Shown here in pieces: positions 5,536 to 7,818 of a stretch of DNA of 7,818 nt. A program made the translations under genes and the position numbers. Each line of letters begins with the position of its first letter. Positions within the stretch are counted from its first letter, which is position 1. The notes below the pieces were generated by a model. It searched no databases. It was not told the DNA's origin and saw nothing but the letters and a program-made list of their open reading frames with translations. Source of the stretch: Chloroflexota bacterium (lineage in GTDB: Bacteria > Chloroflexota > Anaerolineae > Aggregatilineales > Phototrophicaceae); assembly GCA_023430545.1 (NCBI GenBank), contig JAEZAF010000186.1, positions 1 through 7,818 of the forward strand, in the 5' to 3' direction.

Positions 5536-6717
5536 ATGAGTGCCAGGCCGTATCGCATCGCAATTGTTGGCAGTTACGATCCAAAACGAGTAGACGAGAT
5601 TAAGCTGCGTAACCATGAGCTGGCCCCTCAGGCTGGCGAACAGCTTGGTCAGGCACTGGCGAAAAAAGGCTTTCAGATTATCGTCTATGCCAGCTATCCG
5701 TACCTTCTCGAAGTCGATGTAGTACACGGCTATACCAAGGTCGTTGAAGCTGAACCGGATTGCATCCACGTTTACTTTTCCCAGCACAAGGGTCAGCCAA
5801 AATTTGGTGATTTGTCGTCAGAAGATCCTCGTTTTCGCTTTCAGGCGGATCGGAATGAGAACTGGGAGGTTTCGTTTTACCAATCAATTGCGGATATTGA
5901 TGGCATGCTGCTGCTGGGCGGAGGTCCCTCCGCATTGATTGCAGGCATCGTCGCACTTAGCCACAAAAAGCCGATTGTAGTGTGTGCAGATTTCGGCGGC
6001 GAAGCCAGAAAGGTATGGAACGCGCTCAGCAACAAAAATGCGCTGGCAACCGATGATGAGATCGCGCGGATGGGAAATGCATGGACCTCAACTTCGGCAG
6101 ACCGAATGATCGCTATCCTTGAGAATCAGATCAAGCGTGCAGAAGCAGAGGAGGCAAAAAACGCAGCCGCTGAAAAAGACCGTGCTGACAAATTACTCAA
6201 GAAACAGGTAGATGCGCATCGTCGTTCCGATGTCCATCTTGCGGCGAGTATCATCGCTCTGATACTTGCCCTGATCGTTTTCTCTCTTACGCTGGCACAG
6301 CCGGAAACCGGCAGTAGGTTCTGGCAGGTGCTGATTTTCCTGACCGCAATGCTGACGGGGATCAGCGGCTCCACGGGAACCGTACTTGTAGAGGAGTTGA
6401 CGCCGTCGCGAAAGACGAAACCACGCCGCATCACGTCGACGATTGGCTTGGGCGCGATTGCGGGATTTGCAACCGTCGGCCTGTTTCTGCTAGCGCAAGT
6501 GTTCATCAATCCAGAGAACACGACTCCGCTGGAGCAGCCGGGGTTATATCAGCGTCTGTTTATGTTCACCATGGTGATCGGCTTGATTGCTGGGCTGACA
6601 TTCGAGTCCGTGTTCAAGCGCCTGCGTGAGATCGATGTCGTACAAACGGGCGGTTTGCAGCTCACCAGTACATCTGCTGTGGGAACACCCGGGAGCAGTG
6701 TCGGGGAGCAGGACTGA
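5536..6717 (+). CDS. SLOG-like domain protein with coiled coil and about four membrane segments
   Basis: The N-terminal ~185 residues look like a Rossmannoid SLOG/LOG-type nucleotide-binding domain: strand RIAIVGSYDP (7-16), helix AGEQLGQALAKKGFQIIVY, and a glycine-rich DGMLLLGGGPSALIAGIVAL (122-141) followed by KKPIVVCADFGGEARKVW. Residues 190-230 are charged and helical (ENQIKRAEAEEAKNAAAEKDR), probably a coiled coil. Four hydrophobic stretches follow at about 234-254, 262-285, 301-323 and 342-360, then a Ser/Thr/Gly tail. Known SLOG domains sense or process nucleotide-derived signals in conflict systems, often beside TIR, STAND or membrane-pore effectors. Here the fusion suggests a ligand-gated membrane protein, perhaps the killing or signalling arm for the NLR-like neighbours; that is inference. 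Its ends face a DGR target on each side, and it is the only non-RT gene on the plus strand. Confidence 0.75.
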   Translation: MSARPYRIAIVGSYDPKRVDEIKLRNHELAPQAGEQLGQALAKKGFQIIVYASYPYLLEVDVVHGYTKVVEAEPDCIHVYFSQHKGQPKFGDLSSEDPRFRFQADRNENWEVSFYQSIADIDGMLLLGGGPSALIAGIVALSHKKPIVVCADFGGEARKVWNALSNKNALATDDEIARMGNAWTSTSADRMIAILENQIKRAEAEEAKNAAAEKDRADKLLKKQVDAHRRSDVHLAASIIALILALIVFSLTLAQPETGSRFWQVLIFLTAMLTGISGSTGTVLVEELTPSRKTKPRRITSTIGLGAIAGFATVGLFLLAQVFINPENTTPLEQPGLYQRLFMFTMVIGLIAGLTFESVFKRLREIDVVQTGGLQLTSTSAVGTPGSSVGEQD

Positions 6718-6761
6718 CCAAATCCGACAAAAAGCGTATAGCCCAAAACCATCAGACTTGA

Positions 6762-6777
6762 CTCGCCTAACGGCGAG
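6762..6777. other. Hairpin/cruciform A2 downstream of the VR2 gene
   Basis: This is a perfect stem CTCGCC-TAAC-GGCGAG, the counterpart of 2465-2480. Compared with that copy, two adjacent base pairs are exchanged on both arms and the TAAC loop is unchanged, which is strong evidence that the fold itself is kept. Confidence 0.6.
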
Positions 6778-6784
6778 AGGACAT

Positions 6785-6799
6785 GGGGGCAAAGCCCCC
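6785..6799. other. Hairpin/cruciform B2 downstream of the VR2 gene
   Basis: This is a perfect stem GGGGGC-AAA-GCCCCC on the plus strand, the counterpart of 2492-2506 with the loop in the opposite orientation (AAA instead of TTT). There is no T-run beyond it. It separates the converging SLOG and target 2 genes, so a role in ending transcription cannot be excluded. Confidence 0.6.
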
Positions 6800-6853
6800 A
6801 CACCCCCTTAGAGGCGCTCACTGCGTTCGCTTAGAGCTACAGAGACGCTCGTT

Positions 6854-7818
6854 TCACTCGCTTTCAGAGTTCAGAGTACCAGAGGACAGAGACACGATAG
6901 GGGCACCCAACACCAACCGAAAACCGCAGCTGCTGTTCCCGTAGTTCGGATCGTCGCCGTCGCGATACGACGCAGCGGCGAGGTTCAGAATGGAGTTGAA
7001 GGAACCGCCCCGCAGCACCTTACGTTCTTCATTACTGTATCCATCGATGATCTCTGGATTTTCGTAATCGTTCAGGCACCATTCGAACAGATTGCCTGCT
7101 ACATCCAGCGCACCGCAGTCCGCTATGCCATGTGGGTACATGCCTACTGCCGTGCTGCGGTCACCTATGCCCGCTTCGGTCGTGTTAGCGCGTGGGTGCT
7201 CATCCCAACTGCCCCAAGGGTATCGACGAGCATCTGTACCATTTTGTGCCATCCACTGCCATTCCTGTTCGGTAGGTAAGCGGATTTGCCAGTCTCCCGC
7301 AGCGAACTGAGCGAACAAAGCATGTTCGCGGTATTTTGTGTCCAGCCAGCGCGTAAATGCGACGGCCTGATACCACGATACGGAGTCGCGAGGGTAGTTG
7401 TCATATTGGGCGACAGCAGTGGACATCGCCTGCTTGATGTATTCCTTTGGAAAACCCTGCCACCAGCGCTCATCTTCAAACCCATCCGGCGCATCCAGAA
7501 ACGCCTGAAATTGTGGATAGGTAATAAGGTATTTAGCGACATAGAACGGCTTGACGGTGAAGCGCTGTTTCTCAACCTCAATTTCGCCACCGGGGGATAC
7601 AGGCAGCCAGTCGATCTGCGGTAGGGTGTGCTCATCCAGCCCGATGCCTGAACGTGGATCACCAATGGTTGCCAGTCGCTCGCCAATCCAGCGGCGGCGC
7701 TTGTGGTCAGTCTCAATATCCTCAATCTCGCGCAGCAGGCGGTTCTGTTCGGGTTCGATGAAATCTTGCCCAATCTTATCTAATTCGGGGTTCAGCCGCT
7801 CTTGCATTGCGTAGACCA
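6854..7818 (-). CDS. FGE/C-type-lectin protein, DGR target 2, C-terminal part
   Basis: The frame is open to the right edge: codons for V-Y-A precede the first Met in the window (7807), and the segment FIEPEQNRLLREIEDIETDHKR matches the stretch just before the FGE domain of target 1 (YTAPEADRLLHELETLPHED). This is therefore most likely the end of a longer multidomain protein, not a 317-residue gene. The visible part is a full FGE/sulfatase-modifying fold with IDWLPVSPGGEIEVE, FYVAKYLITYPQFQAF, RLPTEQEWQWMAQ, DVAGNLFEWCLNDYENP and VLRGGSF. The catalytic cysteine positions are not kept. It ends in VR2 plus the tail PIVSLSSGTLNSESE, nearly the tail of target 1. The N-terminal domains, and whether they are STAND or another effector type, are outside the window. 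Confidence 0.9.
   Translation of the reverse strand, partial: VYAMQERLNPELDKIGQDFIEPEQNRLLREIEDIETDHKRRRWIGERLATIGDPRSGIGLDEHTLPQIDWLPVSPGGEIEVEKQRFTVKPFYVAKYLITYPQFQAFLDAPDGFEDERWWQGFPKEYIKQAMSTAVAQYDNYPRDSVSWYQAVAFTRWLDTKYREHALFAQFAAGDWQIRLPTEQEWQWMAQNGTDARRYPWGSWDEHPRANTTEAGIGDRSTAVGMYPHGIADCGALDVAGNLFEWCLNDYENPEIIDGYSNEERKVLRGGSFNSILNLAAASYRDGDDPNYGNSSCGFRLVLGAPIVSLSSGTLNSESE
6901..7020 (-). repeat. Variable repeat VR2
   Basis: Aligned to the TR without gaps, it differs at 16 bases, all at TR adenines: 5 A to T, 9 A to G and 2 A to C. It encodes S, I, L, L in the first variable patch and D, G, D, D, then Y, G, S, S, C in the second, against Asn, Gln, Arg or Tyr in the TR. One substitution turns the penultimate constant-looking Tyr into Cys (NSSCGFRL). 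Few changes are shared with VR1, so the two targets were mutated in separate events. Confidence 0.97.

Larger units (their letters stand above)
6718..6853. other. Convergent intergenic gap holding the second target 3' flank
   Basis: The 136 bp between the SLOG gene end and the second target's stop contain no gene. From 6736 (GTATA-CCCAAAAC) they match the flank downstream of the first target. The minus strand reads GGGCTATACGC where the TR-side copy has GGGTTATACTAA, so the -10-like box is degraded here and no TR follows. Confidence 0.7.
6782..7020 (-). repeat. Target 3' module, copy 2 (end of gene, VR2, and flank)
   Basis: This is the second copy of the block at 2489-2727, at a constant offset of 4293 bases. 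Outside VR the differences are the three loop bases and two substitutions near 6894-6896, one changing the protein tail from PIASLSS to PIVSLSS. Confidence 0.8.

Noticed and set aside
6549..6821. Short minus-strand frames across the end of the SLOG gene
   Set aside because: They are antisense to the membrane segments and include the non-coding hairpin flank; no support.
1..7818. CRISPR array, tRNA/rRNA genes, insertion sequence ends or phage genes
   Set aside because: None were seen: no spaced direct repeats of CRISPR type, no tRNA-like cloverleaf noticed, no transposase or structural phage protein. The DGR appears chromosomal or on a plasmid, which the window cannot decide.

Overview
The window carries a complete diversity-generating retroelement (DGR) embedded in a cluster of NLR-like signalling or immunity genes. 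The E. coli-like codon use and the DGR reverse transcriptase type suggest a gammaproteobacterium, but the species cannot be fixed from the sequence. There are no rRNA, tRNA, CRISPR or transposase genes.

Layout, left to right. Positions 1-589 (-): N-terminal part of a TIR-domain protein that runs off the left edge. 627-971 (-): Avd, the DGR accessory protein. 952-2073 (+): DGR reverse transcriptase; its 5' end overlaps the 5' end of avd on the other strand. 2074-2282: spacer with a stem-loop. 2283-2402 (-): adenine-rich template repeat (TR). 2438-2607: 3' flank with two hairpins. 2561-5401 (-): a 946-residue DUF4062-nSTAND NTPase-FGE/C-type-lectin protein whose last part is variable repeat VR1 (2608-2727). 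5402-5535: divergent promoter region with a perfect dyad. 5536-6717 (+): a SLOG-like protein with a coiled coil and about four membrane segments. 6718-6853: convergent gap with the second copy of the hairpin flank. 6854-7818 (-): C-terminal part of a second FGE/C-type-lectin protein, open to the right edge, ending in VR2 (6901-7020).

The central evidence is the ungapped alignment of TR to the two VRs over 120 bp. VR1 differs from TR at 19 positions and VR2 at 16. All 35 differences fall at adenines of the TR on the coding (-) strand, and none falls at the 87 other positions. This is the signature of adenine-specific mutagenic retrohoming. By established DGR biology the TR RNA is copied by the RT with Avd into cDNA mutated at adenines, which replaces VR. 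Here this rewrites the ligand-binding face of two NLR-like proteins.

Inference: the locus is a self-diversifying receptor system. Hypervariable lectin-fold sensors are fused to an ATP-driven STAND switch with a DUF4062 N-terminus, and are flanked by a TIR protein and a membrane-bound SLOG protein as possible effectors or partners. DGRs that diversify FGE-type proteins in conflict-system loci are known as a class. The less usual points here are the TR lying on the strand opposite the RT, the head-to-head avd/RT overlap, the two-hairpin 3' module kept at both targets with compensatory and loop-flipped changes, and the similar dyads over the -10 boxes of the TIR and SLOG genes.
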